A stretch of 55,314 bases of DNA from contig URII01000011.1 in NCBI GenBank assembly GCA_900547825.1, forward strand, positions 1 through 55,314, given 5' to 3'. The position numbers and the translations under genes are program-made. The stretch comes from an uncultured Porphyromonadaceae bacterium (GTDB taxonomy: Bacteria > Bacteroidota > Bacteroidia > Bacteroidales > Muribaculaceae). This document shows, piece after piece, positions 43,375 to 53,919 of the stretch. The notes under the pieces are model-generated. The model made no database searches. It worked only from the letters and a program-made list of their open reading frames with translations, and had not been told where the DNA came from. Each line of letters starts with the position of its first letter. Position 1 is the stretch's first letter.

Positions 43375-43929
43375 TTATTTTGCACCTGCCGACTTTCCTG
43401 ACTTGCGGCGGATTACTTCACCCACGAACTTGATACCTTTGCCCTTGTAGGGTTCGGGCTTGCGGAGGGAGCGGATCTTGGCGCATACCTGACCGAGGAG
43501 CTGCTTGTCGTCGCTCTCAAGGATTATCAGGGGGTTCTTGTTGCGCTCCGATTTGGCCTCTACCTTCACTTCGGGGGGAAGCTTTATGTAGATGGCATGG
43601 GAGAAGCCGAGAGACAGTTCAAGCACCTGTCCGGTAGCTGCGGCACGGTAACCCACGCCCACTAATTCCATTTCTTTGCGATAGCCTGTTGACACACCCA
43701 CCACCATGTTGTGGATCAGGGCGCGGTAAAGGCCGTGCTGCGCGCGGTGCTCGCGGTCGTCGGAGGGACGGGTGAGCACTACGTGGTTGTCCTCGATTTT
43801 CACTTCAAGATCGGAGTTGATCTTCTGGCTGAGTTCGCCTTTGGGACCTTTTACGGTCACTACGCCGTCCTTCACGGTAACTGTGACGCCGGCGGGTATC
43901 TCGATGGGAGCTTTACCTATTCTTGACAT
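43375..43929 (-). CDS. rplF: 50S ribosomal protein L6
   Basis: A 184-residue protein that starts MSRIGKAPIEIPAGVTVTVK and has VKGPKGELSQKINSDLEVKI and the C-terminal LRKPEPYKGKGIKFVGEVIR with RRKSGKSAGAK. The two L6 domains are both present. L6 lies near the GTPase-factor site. It precedes rplR. Confidence 0.98.
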   Translation of the reverse strand: MSRIGKAPIEIPAGVTVTVKDGVVTVKGPKGELSQKINSDLEVKIEDNHVVLTRPSDDREHRAQHGLYRALIHNMVVGVSTGYRKEMELVGVGYRAAATGQVLELSLGFSHAIYIKLPPEVKVEAKSERNKNPLIILESDDKQLLGQVCAKIRSLRKPEPYKGKGIKFVGEVIRRKSGKSAGAK

Positions 43930-43948
43930 AACTTTAATCGCTTAAAGG

Positions 43949-44347
43949 TTAGTAAACATAGCAAAGCACCTCACCGCCTATCTTCAGGTCACGAGCCTTT
44001 TTGTTGGTCATGACGCCTTTGGAAGTAGAAAGGATGGCGATGCCTAAACCGTTCAACACTCGAGGCATATCTTTGTAGCCGGTATACTGGCGGAGACCGG
44101 GACGCGAAACGCGCTTGAGCTCCTTGATAGCGTTGACTTTGTCAACGGGATCGTACTTGAGGGCGATCTTGATCATGCCCTGGGGATTCTCACCCTCAAC
44201 GAACTTGTAGTTGAGAATGTAACCCTGATCGAAGAGAATTTTTGTAATCTCTTTCTTCAAGTTTGAGGCGGGAATTTCCACCACACGGTGGTTGGCCTTG
44301 ATGGCATTCCTCAATCTTGTCAGATAATCTGCAATAGGATCTGTCAT
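43949..44347 (-). CDS. rpsH: 30S ribosomal protein S8
   Basis: A 132-residue protein with MTDPIADYLTRLRNAIKANH, RRVSRPGLR-type motif (KRVSRPGLRQYTGYKDMPRV) and the end STSKGVMTNKKARDLKIGGE followed by VLCYVY. S8 binds 16S helix 21 early in assembly; in E. coli it represses its own operon by binding spc mRNA. A long hairpin-rich spacer lies directly upstream here. Confidence 0.98.
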   Translation of the reverse strand: MTDPIADYLTRLRNAIKANHRVVEIPASNLKKEITKILFDQGYILNYKFVEGENPQGMIKIALKYDPVDKVNAIKELKRVSRPGLRQYTGYKDMPRVLNGLGIAILSTSKGVMTNKKARDLKIGGEVLCYVY

Positions 44348-44532
44348 TTTGAAATTGGTTTAAATTGATTGGGGCTGTCCCAACAATATTTATAACTCAC
44401 TTTGGTTCTGTGTTGCGCGGGGCCGCGGCTCATGTTCCGCGGCGGGAGCGTGTCCGGGACCGTATGTATCCGATCCCGGACGCCGCGCCGCTGTGCGGTA
44501 TTGCTGCTGAAGCGGACTCCGCGAAGGCTTGT
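44348..44532 (-). promoter_or_regulatory. hairpin-rich spacer upstream of rpsH, candidate control site
   Basis: 185 GC-rich bases between rpsN and rpsH. Strong stem gtccggga/tcccggac (44452-44459 with 44474-44481). A second hairpin has arms ccgcgg/ccgcgg (44423-44428 with 44437-44442), and a small gcgga/tccgc inverted repeat lies at about 44513-44523. No ORF or -7 element was seen on the minus strand. Confidence 0.45.
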
Positions 44533-44802
44533 TTACCAGCTGGCCTTCTTTACACCGGGAATAAGACCGGCAGAAGCCATTTCGCGGAACTGGATGCGCG
44601 AAATGCCGAACTGGCGCATGTAGCCTTTCGGACGGCCGGTGATGGAGCAGCGGTTGTGCAGTCTCACCACCGAAGCGTTCTTGGGCAGAAGCTGAAGGGC
44701 TTCGAAGTCGCCGGCCTCTTTGAGGGCTGCCTTTTTGGCAGCATATTTGGCCACGAGCTTCGCGCGCTTCACTTCGCGGGCTTTCATTGATTCTTTTGCC
44801 AT
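44533..44802 (-). CDS. rpsN: 30S ribosomal protein S14
   Basis: An 89-residue protein: MAKESMKAREVKRAKLVAKY, LPKNASVVRLHNRCSITGRP, KGYMRQFGISRIQFREMASA, ending PGVKKASW. It is the longer, zinc-free S14 (only one cysteine in the CSITGRP region). It lies between rplE and the spacer before rpsH. Confidence 0.98.
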   Translation of the reverse strand: MAKESMKAREVKRAKLVAKYAAKKAALKEAGDFEALQLLPKNASVVRLHNRCSITGRPKGYMRQFGISRIQFREMASAGLIPGVKKASW

Positions 44803-44837
44803 ATTGACTTTAGATTTTTTCCTTGTTCAGAGTACGT

Positions 44838-45386
44838 TTAGTTCTTGGCGTTCTTGAAGGGCAGGCCGAATTCCTTCAACAGGGCATAGCCTTCCTCGTC
44901 AGTGTTGGCAGTTGTCACGAATGTGATGTTCATACCCATGAGTTTGGAAATGGTGTCGATGTTGATTTCGGGGAATATGATCTGCTCTGTGATGCCGAGA
45001 GTGTAGTTGCCGCGGCCGTCGAGCTTGCCTTCGATGCCTTTGAAGTCACGGATTCGGGGAAGGGCCACACGGATGAGGCGTTCGAGGAATTCGTACATCT
45101 TGTCGCGGCGGAGAGTAACCATCACGCCCACGGGCATTTTTTTACGCAGCTTGAAGTTCGAGATGTCCTTGCGTGAAAGGGTTGCCACTGCTTTCTGGCC
45201 GGTGATGGCTGTGAGCTCGTTGATGGCTGTCTCGATGATCTTCTTGTCCTGGGTGGCGGCGCCAAGGCCCTGGTTGATGACGATTTTCTTCAACTTGGGC
45301 ACCTGCATCACTGTGGTGTAATTGAACGCCTTCTCGAGCGCGGGAACTATGCGCTCCTGATAGTCTTTCTGAAGTGTAGTGCTCAT
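44838..45386 (-). CDS. rplE: 50S ribosomal protein L5
   Basis: A 182-residue protein with TLQKDYQERIVPALEKAFNY, VPKLKKIVINQGLGAATQDK, and RRDKMYEFLERLIRVALPRI followed by RDFKGI. L5 binds 5S rRNA and touches the P-site tRNA. Its start codon overlaps the rplX stop by one base (TAATG), so the two are translationally coupled. Confidence 0.98.
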   Translation of the reverse strand: MSTTLQKDYQERIVPALEKAFNYTTVMQVPKLKKIVINQGLGAATQDKKIIETAINELTAITGQKAVATLSRKDISNFKLRKKMPVGVMVTLRRDKMYEFLERLIRVALPRIRDFKGIEGKLDGRGNYTLGITEQIIFPEINIDTISKLMGMNITFVTTANTDEEGYALLKEFGLPFKNAKN

Positions 45387-45706
45387 TATTTGATCTCCTC
45401 TCCTGATTTTTTAGAATAACGGACTGCCTCACCTTTGTCGTTGCGGCGGATTCCCACGCGGGTGGGTTTGCCGGTCTTGGGGTCAATGAGGTTGAGGTTG
45501 GAGATATGCACGGGAGCCTCCATCTTCACAAGCCCTCCCTGGGGGTGCTTGGCACTGGGCTTCGTGGCCTTGGTCACGATATTGACGCCCTCTACGATCG
45601 CGCGTTTCTTGGCCACATCGACCTTGAGCACGCGGCCGGTCTTGCCACGGTCCTCGCCGGCGAGCACATAAACGTTGTCGTTTTTCTTTATATGTAACTT
45701 GCTCAT
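45386..45706 (-). CDS. rplX: 50S ribosomal protein L24
   Basis: A 106-residue protein from the ATG at 45706: MSKLHIKKNDNVYVLAGEDR with the KOW motif GKTGRVLKVDVAKKRAIVEG, then VNIVTKATKPS. An upstream in-frame ATG (45724) adds six residues with no family support, so it was rejected. L24 starts 50S assembly. It overlaps rplE. Confidence 0.96.
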   Translation of the reverse strand: MSKLHIKKNDNVYVLAGEDRGKTGRVLKVDVAKKRAIVEGVNIVTKATKPSAKHPQGGLVKMEAPVHISNLNLIDPKTGKPTRVGIRRNDKGEAVRYSKKSGEEIK

Positions 45707-45729
45707 TTTATTGTTTCTTGACATTGAGG

Positions 45730-46095
45730 TTAAAGCACTTCGGGAGCGAGCGAAACGATCTTCATGTTTGTGGCGCGGAGTTCACGGGCCACGGGGCCGA
45801 AGATACGTGTGCCGCGGAGCTCGCCGGCATTGTTAAGCAACACGCAGGCGTTGTCGTCGAAACGGATATACGAGCCGTCGGCACGGCGGATCTCCTTCTT
45901 CGTGCGCACCACTACTGCTTTCGATACAGTACCTTTCTTAACATCGCTCGAGGGGATGACGCTCTTCACCGACACTACGATGATGTCACCCACGGATGCG
46001 TAACGGCGGCCTGTACCCCCGAGCACATGGATGCAGAGGGCTTCTTTGGCCCCGCTGTTGTCAGCTACGGTTAAACGGCTTTCTGTCTGTATCAT
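45730..46095 (-). CDS. rplN: 50S ribosomal protein L14
   Basis: A 121-residue protein that starts MIQTESRLTVADNSGAKEAL and has GGTGRRYASVGDIIVVSVKS and IRFDDNACVLLNNAGELRGT, ending in LAPEVL. It forms an intersubunit bridge. It lies between rpsQ and rplX. Confidence 0.98.
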   Translation of the reverse strand: MIQTESRLTVADNSGAKEALCIHVLGGTGRRYASVGDIIVVSVKSVIPSSDVKKGTVSKAVVVRTKKEIRRADGSYIRFDDNACVLLNNAGELRGTRIFGPVARELRATNMKIVSLAPEVL

Positions 46096-46099
46096 GGCT

Positions 46100-46357
46100 T
46101 TACTTCACTTTTTCGATTATTTCCACTAATCTCCATCTCTTGGTCTTGCTCAGGGGACGTGTCTCCATGAGCCTTACCTTGTCGCCCACGCTGCATTCGT
46201 TGTTTTCGTCATGAGCGTGATACTTTTTGGACTTGTTGACGAACTTACCGTAGATCGGGTGTTTCTCTTTCCATTTCACCATTACGGTGATGGTCTTGTC
46301 ACCCTTGTTCGACGACACAACCCCAATACGTTCTTTTCTTAAATTTCTTTCTTCCAT
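46100..46357 (-). CDS. rpsQ: 30S ribosomal protein S17
   Basis: An 85-residue OB-fold protein: RNLRKERIGVVSSNKGDKTI, VKWKEKHPIYGKFVNKSKKY, GDKVRLMETRPLSKTKRWRL. The motif order matches S17. It lies four bases from rplN, so it is co-transcribed. Confidence 0.98.
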   Translation of the reverse strand: MEERNLRKERIGVVSSNKGDKTITVMVKWKEKHPIYGKFVNKSKKYHAHDENNECSVGDKVRLMETRPLSKTKRWRLVEIIEKVK

Positions 46358-46366
46358 TTCTTGGGA

Positions 46367-46564
46367 TTATTTATTGTTAAGTTCACGCTGACGAAGCTCG
46401 GTCTTCACACGGGCGATCATTCTGCGGTCATGTGTAATCTTGGCAGGGCTGTCAAGAGGCGAGATAGAATGGTTGATCTTCAGCTGAAGATATTCTTTCT
46501 CCATCTCGGCAAGACGCTCTTTGAGGTCCTGCGTTGTCATTTCCTTGATTTCTTCTTTCTTCAT
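46367..46564 (-). CDS. rpmC: 50S ribosomal protein L29
   Basis: A 65-residue helical protein: KKEEIKEMTTQDLKERLAEM, then LQLKINHSISPLDSPAKI and RRMIARVKTELRQREL. L29 lies at the tunnel exit, where it helps to bind trigger factor and SRP. It lies between rplP and rpsQ. Confidence 0.97.
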   Translation of the reverse strand: MKKEEIKEMTTQDLKERLAEMEKEYLQLKINHSISPLDSPAKITHDRRMIARVKTELRQRELNNK

Positions 46565-46570
46565 GGCTCT

Positions 46571-47002
46571 TTACACATTTTGAGTGGGGTCATAGTCGCG
46601 GCGAACGACGAATTTTGTTGTCACGGGAAGTTTCTGAGCTGCCAGGCGCAGAGCTTCCTTGGCGATGTCGAACGGCACGCCTTCTACTTCTATGATCACG
46701 CGACCCGGAGTTACCGGAGCCACAAACCCTTCGGGAGCACCTTTACCTTTACCCATACGCACTTCGGCAGGCTTCTTGGTGATGGGCTTGTCCGGGAAGA
46801 TGCGGATCCAGATCTGACCCTGACGCTGCATATAGCGCGTCACTGCGATACGCGCAGCCTCGATCTGACGACCCGTAATCCATTTCGACTCAAGGGTCTT
46901 TATGCCGAATGAACCGAAAGCCAGCTGGTTGCCACGCTGGGCCAGGCCCTTCATGCGCCCCTTTTGCTGACGACGGAATTTTGTTTTCTTAGGTTGTAAC
47001 AT
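46571..47002 (-). CDS. rplP: 50S ribosomal protein L16
   Basis: A 143-residue protein that starts MLQPKKTKFRRQQKGRMKGL and has GNQLAFGSFGIKTLESKWIT, RIFPDKPITKKPAEVRMGKG and PGRVIIEVEGVPFDIAKEAL. L16 organises the A-site region of the 50S. It lies between rpsC and rpmC. Confidence 0.98.
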   Translation of the reverse strand: MLQPKKTKFRRQQKGRMKGLAQRGNQLAFGSFGIKTLESKWITGRQIEAARIAVTRYMQRQGQIWIRIFPDKPITKKPAEVRMGKGKGAPEGFVAPVTPGRVIIEVEGVPFDIAKEALRLAAQKLPVTTKFVVRRDYDPTQNV

Positions 47003-47026
47003 TGTGTTGATTCAGTGATTGATGGT

Positions 47027-47758
47027 TTAACGGTTGTTTCTGGGTTTGCGGAAACCTCCACGACGGGGAGCACCGTTGCCGGCGCCGCGTCCCTCCTTCT
47101 GAGAGGAAGCGAACGAAGGAGCGAGGTCACGCTTGCCGTAAACTTCGCCGCGGCAGATCCATACCTTCACGCCTACCACACCTACTTTAGTGTGGGCTTC
47201 AACGAGAGCGTAGTCGATGTCGGCACGGAGTGTGTGCAGCGGCGTGCGTCCTTCCTTGAACATCTCGCTGCGGGCCATTTCGGCTCCGTTGAGACGGCCG
47301 CTCACCTGCACCTTGATGCCTTCGGCACCACTGCGCATTGTCGATGCGACTGCCATCTTCACAGCGCGGCGGTAGGCGATCTTGCCCTCTATCTGACGGG
47401 CAATGGTGCTGGCCACGATCTGTGCGTCGAGTTCAGGACGCTTAACCTCAAAAATATTGATCTGTACATCCTTGTCGGTGATCTTCTTGAGCTCTTCCTT
47501 GAGCTTGTCCACTTCCGAGCCGCCTTTGCCGATGATGAGTCCCGGACGTGAGGTGCACACGGTTATGGTGATCAGTTTCAAGGTGCGTTCAATAACGATG
47601 CGCGAAACGCTCGATTTGGCAAGGCGCACGTTGAGATACTTGCGAAGTTTCGAGTCTTCGAGCAGCGTGTCTCCGTACTTTTTGCCGCCGAACCAGTTGG
47701 AGTCCCAACCACGGATGACTCCAAGGCGGTTGCTGATAGGATTAACTTTCTGTCCCAT
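47027..47758 (-). CDS. rpsC: 30S ribosomal protein S3
   Basis: A 243-residue protein with MGQKVNPISNRLGVIRGWDS, the KH domain with SRPGLIIGKGGSEVDKLKEE, and YRRAVKMAVASTMRSGAEGI. The C-terminal tail is basic and glycine-rich (GAGNGAPRRGGFRKPRNNR). S3 is part of the mRNA entry helicase. It lies between rplV and rplP. Confidence 0.98.
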   Translation of the reverse strand: MGQKVNPISNRLGVIRGWDSNWFGGKKYGDTLLEDSKLRKYLNVRLAKSSVSRIVIERTLKLITITVCTSRPGLIIGKGGSEVDKLKEELKKITDKDVQINIFEVKRPELDAQIVASTIARQIEGKIAYRRAVKMAVASTMRSGAEGIKVQVSGRLNGAEMARSEMFKEGRTPLHTLRADIDYALVEAHTKVGVVGVKVWICRGEVYGKRDLAPSFASSQKEGRGAGNGAPRRGGFRKPRNNR

Positions 47759-47772
47759 TTCTATTGCGTTTT

Positions 47773-48174
47773 TTAATCGTTATTGTCTTTAGTATCTACT
47801 ACCAATGTCACATGATTGGAGCGCTTGCGGATCCTGTAGCCGCGACCCTGGGGTGCGGTGCGCAGGCGCTTGAGCATGGGAGCCGGGTTGACGAATATCG
47901 TCGTGATGAAGAGCTCGCCGGCTTCGGCCTTGCGCTCGTTCTTGGCTTCCCAGTTGGCTATGGCCGAGCGCAGGAGTTTTTCCATGCGTGCGGCAGCTTC
48001 TTTATTGGAGAATTTCAGGATTCCGAGGGCACGAAACACCTCTTTGCCGCGCACCATGTCGGCCACAAGACGCATCTTGCGGGGCGACGAGGGAATGTTC
48101 AAAAGCTTTGCGAAAGCCACATTCTTGCGCTCTTCCTTTATTCTATCGGCGGAATTTCTTTTTCTTACACCCAT
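47773..48174 (-). CDS. rplV: 50S ribosomal protein L22
   Basis: A 133-residue protein with LNIPSSPRKMRLVADMVRGK, RMEKLLRSAIANWEAKNE, and the tunnel-lining beta-hairpin AGELFITTIFVNPAPMLKRL, RTAPQGRGYRIRKRSNHVT. Changes in this hairpin give macrolide resistance in other species; none is evident here. It lies between rpsS and rpsC. Confidence 0.98.
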   Translation of the reverse strand: MGVRKRNSADRIKEERKNVAFAKLLNIPSSPRKMRLVADMVRGKEVFRALGILKFSNKEAAARMEKLLRSAIANWEAKNERKAEAGELFITTIFVNPAPMLKRLRTAPQGRGYRIRKRSNHVTLVVDTKDNND

Positions 48175-48222
48175 TTTATTTTGTTTCTTTCAATTTTCAA
48201 AGATTAGTTGTTTATGGGCCTT

Positions 48223-48492
48223 TTATTTTTTCTTGTTTCCGGCATGTCCGCGGAAGGTACGAGTGGGAGCGAACTCGCCCAGCTTGTGACCTACCATGTT
48301 CTCGGTGACGTAAACAGGAATAAACTTATTACCGTTGTGAACTGCAAAAGTGTGTCCCACGAAGTCAGGGGAGATCATTGATGCGCGGCTCCAGGTCTTG
48401 ATGACGGACTTTTTACCGCTCTCCTCCATCGCGGCCACTTTCTTTTCCAGCTTCACGCTGATAAACGGGCCTTTTTTTAATGAACGACTCAT
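48223..48492 (-). CDS. rpsS: 30S ribosomal protein S19
   Basis: An 89-residue protein: MSRSLKKGPFISVKLEKKVA, WSRASMISPDFVGHTFAVHN, YVTENMVGHKLGEFAPTRTF, RGHAGNKKK. It forms a complex with S13 in the 30S head. It lies between rplB and rplV. Confidence 0.98.
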   Translation of the reverse strand: MSRSLKKGPFISVKLEKKVAAMEESGKKSVIKTWSRASMISPDFVGHTFAVHNGNKFIPVYVTENMVGHKLGEFAPTRTFRGHAGNKKK

Positions 48493-48511
48493 AGTTGCTT
48501 AATTAATCAGA

Positions 48512-49339
48512 TTACTTTTTTCTTCTTTCAATGATATACTTCGAAGAAGTCTTCTTCGGGGCACGAGTCTTGAGACCCTTTGAATAGAGACCCTTGCGTG
48601 AACGCGGATGTCCGCCTGATGCACGGCCTTCGCCGCCGCCCATGGGGTGGTCAACAGGGTTCATCACCACGCCGCGGTTGCGCGGACGGCGTCCGAGCCA
48701 GCGTGAACGGCCGGCTTTACCGGAGCGTTCAAGCGAATGCTCGCTGTTGCCGACAACGCCCACAGTGGCCTTGCATGCGGCAAGGATCTTGCGGGTTTCT
48801 CCCGAAGGTAATTTGACAATCACGTAGTCGCCTTCGCGCGATGTAAGCTGGGCGAAGGTGCCGGCCGAACGGGCCATGAAGGCTCCCTGACCGGGACGCA
48901 ACTCAATGTTGTGGATAAGCGTGCCCACGGGGATTTTGCTCAGGGGCAGGGCGTTGCCTACCTCGGGAGCGGCCTCGGGTCCGCTTACAACTGTTGCGCC
49001 TACCTGCAAGCCGTTGGGTGCAATGATATAGGCTTTCGCTCCGTCAACGTAATAGAGCAATGCGATACGTGCCGAACGGTTCGGATCGTATTCGATTGAC
49101 TTTACGATGGCGGGAACACCGTCTTTGTTTCTCTTAAAGTCTATGATACGGTATTTGCGCTTGTGTCCCCCACCCAGGTAACGATTGGTGAGGTGTCCTT
49201 CGGCGTTGCGGCCTCCGGAGGCTTTTTTACCGACTGTAAGAGATTTCTCTGGTGTAGAGGCAGTGATGATACCTTTGAATACACCAATAACTTTGTGTCG
49301 CTGCCCCGGTGTCGTGGGCTTGAATTTTCTTACTGCCAT
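48512..49339 (-). CDS. rplB: 50S ribosomal protein L2
   Basis: A 275-residue protein with MAVRKFKPTTPGQRHKVIGV, GGRNAEGHLTNRYLGGGHKR, and the signature RGVVMNPVDHPMGGGEGRAS, whose histidine is at the peptidyl-transferase region. The C-terminal tail is basic. It lies between rplW and rpsS. Confidence 0.98.
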   Translation of the reverse strand: MAVRKFKPTTPGQRHKVIGVFKGIITASTPEKSLTVGKKASGGRNAEGHLTNRYLGGGHKRKYRIIDFKRNKDGVPAIVKSIEYDPNRSARIALLYYVDGAKAYIIAPNGLQVGATVVSGPEAAPEVGNALPLSKIPVGTLIHNIELRPGQGAFMARSAGTFAQLTSREGDYVIVKLPSGETRKILAACKATVGVVGNSEHSLERSGKAGRSRWLGRRPRNRGVVMNPVDHPMGGGEGRASGGHPRSRKGLYSKGLKTRAPKKTSSKYIIERRKK

Positions 49340-49346
49340 TTCTTAT

Positions 49347-49637
49347 TTAAATATTGCTGTAAAAGTCGATGGTTTGGCCTTCACCGATGGTCACGAGGGC
49401 TTTCTTGTAGGAAGCTGTCTTGCCGCGGAGCAGACCGCTCTTTGTCCAGCGCGATTTGTTCTTGCCGCGCACTACAAGAGTGTTGACGTTGACCACTTTC
49501 ACTCCGTAGAGTTTCTCCACGAGCGATTTGATCTGAAACTTGTTGGCTTCGGGCGAAACACGGAAAGTGTAGCGGTTCAGCTTCTCGGTGAGCTTCGTCG
49601 CCTTTTCTGTTACGATGGGGGTGATTGTGATATCCAT
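49347..49637 (-). CDS. rplW: 50S ribosomal protein L23
   Basis: A 96-residue protein: MDITITPIVTEKATKLTEKL, RYTFRVSPEANKFQIKSLVE, KLYGVKVVNVNTLV. L23 surrounds the tunnel exit and binds trigger factor and SRP. It lies between rplD and rplB. Confidence 0.97.
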   Translation of the reverse strand: MDITITPIVTEKATKLTEKLNRYTFRVSPEANKFQIKSLVEKLYGVKVVNVNTLVVRGKNKSRWTKSGLLRGKTASYKKALVTIGEGQTIDFYSNI

Positions 49638-49657
49638 TGCTTTTGTTCCTCCGATTC

Positions 49658-50278
49658 TTAAAGTTTATTAATAACGTCAAGGCCACCCTCAGTCATGATG
49701 ATAGCATTGCTGTTCATTAACGCATAAGTGTTAACATCCTGGGCGCGAACGACCAAGGTGTTGGGCACATTGCGAGCTGACAAATATACGTTTTTTTCAT
49801 TTTCTGCTAAAATGAGGAGGATCTTTTTGCCTTCGGCTTCAAGATTTTTAGCAAAATTTATGAATTGTTTGGTCTTGGGGGCTTCGAAATCGAAGTTCTC
49901 GACTATCTTTATCTCGCCGTCCTGGACTTTGTAGGTCAGGGCGCTTTTGCGAGCCAAAACTTTAACTTTCTTGTTCAACTTGAAACGATAGTCGCGGGGA
50001 CGCGGACCGAACACACGGCCACCGCCCACCAGCACGGGCGAGTTGATGTCACCGATGCGGCTGCCGCCTCCGCCTTTCTGCTTGTGCAGCTTGCGGGTAG
50101 AGCCGGAAACTTCGCTGCGCTCCTTGGCTTTGTGTGTGCCCTGGCGGCGGTTGGCGAGGTATTGCTTCACATCGAGATATACGGCATGCTCGTTGGCTTC
50201 GATTGCGAACACTGAGTCGTTAAGCTCGGCTTTACGACCGGTGTCTTCTCCTTTTATATTATAGATTGCGAGTTCCAT
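49658..50278 (-). CDS. rplD: 50S ribosomal protein L4
   Basis: A 206-residue protein with MELAIYNIKGEDTGRKAELN, the tunnel loop GSTRKLHKQKGGGGSRIGDI and FGPRPRDYRFKLNKKVKVLA. In E. coli L4 represses the S10 operon; whether it does so here is unknown. Its start overlaps the rplC stop by one base (TAATG). Confidence 0.97.
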   Translation of the reverse strand: MELAIYNIKGEDTGRKAELNDSVFAIEANEHAVYLDVKQYLANRRQGTHKAKERSEVSGSTRKLHKQKGGGGSRIGDINSPVLVGGGRVFGPRPRDYRFKLNKKVKVLARKSALTYKVQDGEIKIVENFDFEAPKTKQFINFAKNLEAEGKKILLILAENEKNVYLSARNVPNTLVVRAQDVNTYALMNSNAIIMTEGGLDVINKL

Positions 50279-50895
50279 TATTTCTCAATTATTACGATTG
50301 AACCTTTACTTCCGGGTATCGACCCTTTGATCAACAACACATTGTGCTCGGGCATCACTTTCAGCACCTGGAGGTTCTGCACGGTGACGCGCTTGTTGCC
50401 TGTCTGGCCGGCCATACGCATGCCCTTGAACACCTTGGCGGGATAGGAGCAGGCACCCACTGAACCGGGAGCACGCAGACGGTTGTGCTGGCCGTGTGTG
50501 GACTGGCCCACACCGCCGAAACCGTGACGCTTTACAACGCCCTGGTAACCTTTACCTTTCGACACTCCGGCGATATCGACGAAGTCGTTTTCCGAGAAAA
50601 GGTCAACGGCGATTGTGTCGCCGAGCTTGTACTCGCCTTCAAATCCTTTGAACTCGGCCAAGTGCCTTTGCGGAGCTACGCCTGCCTTCTTGAAGTGACC
50701 GGCCTCGGGGTTGTTGGTGTGTTTCTCCTTTTTCTCGATGAAACCGAGCTGGAGAGCCTCATACCCGTCGGTGGCGGCAGTCTTGATCTGAGTAACTACG
50801 CAGGGTCCTACTTCGATAACAGTGCACGGCACGTTTTTGCCGTCGGCACTGAAAACGGATGTCATTCCGATTTTCTTTCCTAATAATCCTGGCAT
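50278..50895 (-). CDS. rplC: 50S ribosomal protein L3
   Basis: A 205-residue protein that starts MPGLLGKKIGMTSVFSADGK and has GVSKGKGYQGVVKRHGFGGV, STHGQHNRLRAPGSVGACSY and GMRMAGQTGNKRVTVQNLQV, typical of L3. The finger near the peptidyl-transferase site is in place. It follows rpsJ and overlaps rplD. Confidence 0.98.
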   Translation of the reverse strand: MPGLLGKKIGMTSVFSADGKNVPCTVIEVGPCVVTQIKTAATDGYEALQLGFIEKKEKHTNNPEAGHFKKAGVAPQRHLAEFKGFEGEYKLGDTIAVDLFSENDFVDIAGVSKGKGYQGVVKRHGFGGVGQSTHGQHNRLRAPGSVGACSYPAKVFKGMRMAGQTGNKRVTVQNLQVLKVMPEHNVLLIKGSIPGSKGSIVIIEK

Positions 50896-50941
50896 TTCTC
50901 TAAGTTTTAAATTTGTTAGTCTCTTTTAGTGATCTTATGAA

Positions 50942-51247
50942 TTACACCTTGATTTCAACCTCCACACCGCTCGGGAGTTCGAGTTTCATCAGCGCGTCCA
51001 CGGTCTTGGCTGTGGAGTTGTAGATGTCGATAAGGCGCTTGAAAGATGAAAGCTGGAACTGCTCGCGGCTCTTCTTGTTGACGAAGGTGGAGCGGTTGAC
51101 AGTGAAGATGCGCTTGTGGGTGGGCAGGGGTATCGGACCCGATATCACAGCGCCGGTAGCCTTCACAGTCTTTACGATCTTCTCGGCCGACGAATCCACC
51201 AAGTTGTGATCATAAGATTTAAGTTTGATTCTGATTTTTTGGCTCAT
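50942..51247 (-). CDS. rpsJ: 30S ribosomal protein S10
   Basis: A 101-residue protein: KIRIKLKSYDHNLVDSSAEK, ATGAVISGPIPLPTHKRIFT, RSTFVNKKSREQFQLSSFKR. S10 is in the 30S head and also the NusE antitermination factor. It is the first gene of the S10 group, just after fusA. No tuf gene lies between them. Confidence 0.98.
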   Translation of the reverse strand: MSQKIRIKLKSYDHNLVDSSAEKIVKTVKATGAVISGPIPLPTHKRIFTVNRSTFVNKKSREQFQLSSFKRLIDIYNSTAKTVDALMKLELPSGVEVEIKV

Positions 51248-51276
51248 ATTTGTTGAATGAAAGTTGTTGCTGTTGA

Positions 51277-53403
<2,127 letters not shown>

Positions 53404-53442
53404 CTTATTATATAAGGATTGTCAGTTAATCAATGAAGTGGA

Positions 53443-53919
53443 TCAGAAGCGGAAATGAGCGAATGCGCGGTTGGCCTCGGCCATCTTGTGCATATCCTCC
53501 TTGCGTTTGAATGCGCCGCCCTGCTCGTTGAATGCGTCAACTATCTCGGCTGCGAGCTTGTCGGCCATAGTCTTGCCGCCACGTTTGCGGGCATACAGAA
53601 TAAGGTTTTTCATTGATATCGACTCCTTGCGGTCGGGGCGGATCTCGGTGGGCACCTGAAATGTAGCACCGCCCACGCGACGTGATTTCACCTCCACCTG
53701 GGGGGTCACGTTCTCGAGAGCCTTCTTCCATATTTCGAGAGCTGTCTTCTCCTCGTTGGGAAGTTTGGCCTTCACGGTCTCTAAGGCTGAATAGAAAATG
53801 GTGTAGGAAGTGTTCTTCTTGCCGTCATACATCAGATGGTTGACGAACTTCGACACCTTCACATCGTGGAAAACGGGATCAGGAAGCACGATCCGTTTCT
53901 TAGGTTTTGCCTTTCTCAT
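53443..53919 (-). CDS. rpsG: 30S ribosomal protein S7
   Basis: From the ATG at 53919 the product has 158 residues, the family's usual length: MRKAKPKKRIVLPDPVFHDV, NHLMYDGKKNTSYTIFYSAL, GGATFQVPTEIRPDRKESIS and EDMHKMAEANRAFAHFRF. An in-frame ATG 20 codons earlier (53979) adds a tail with no family support and lies in the spacer, so it was rejected. S7 starts assembly of the 30S head and represses the str operon in E. coli. Confidence 0.96.
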   Translation of the reverse strand: MRKAKPKKRIVLPDPVFHDVKVSKFVNHLMYDGKKNTSYTIFYSALETVKAKLPNEEKTALEIWKKALENVTPQVEVKSRRVGGATFQVPTEIRPDRKESISMKNLILYARKRGGKTMADKLAAEIVDAFNEQGGAFKRKEDMHKMAEANRAFAHFRF

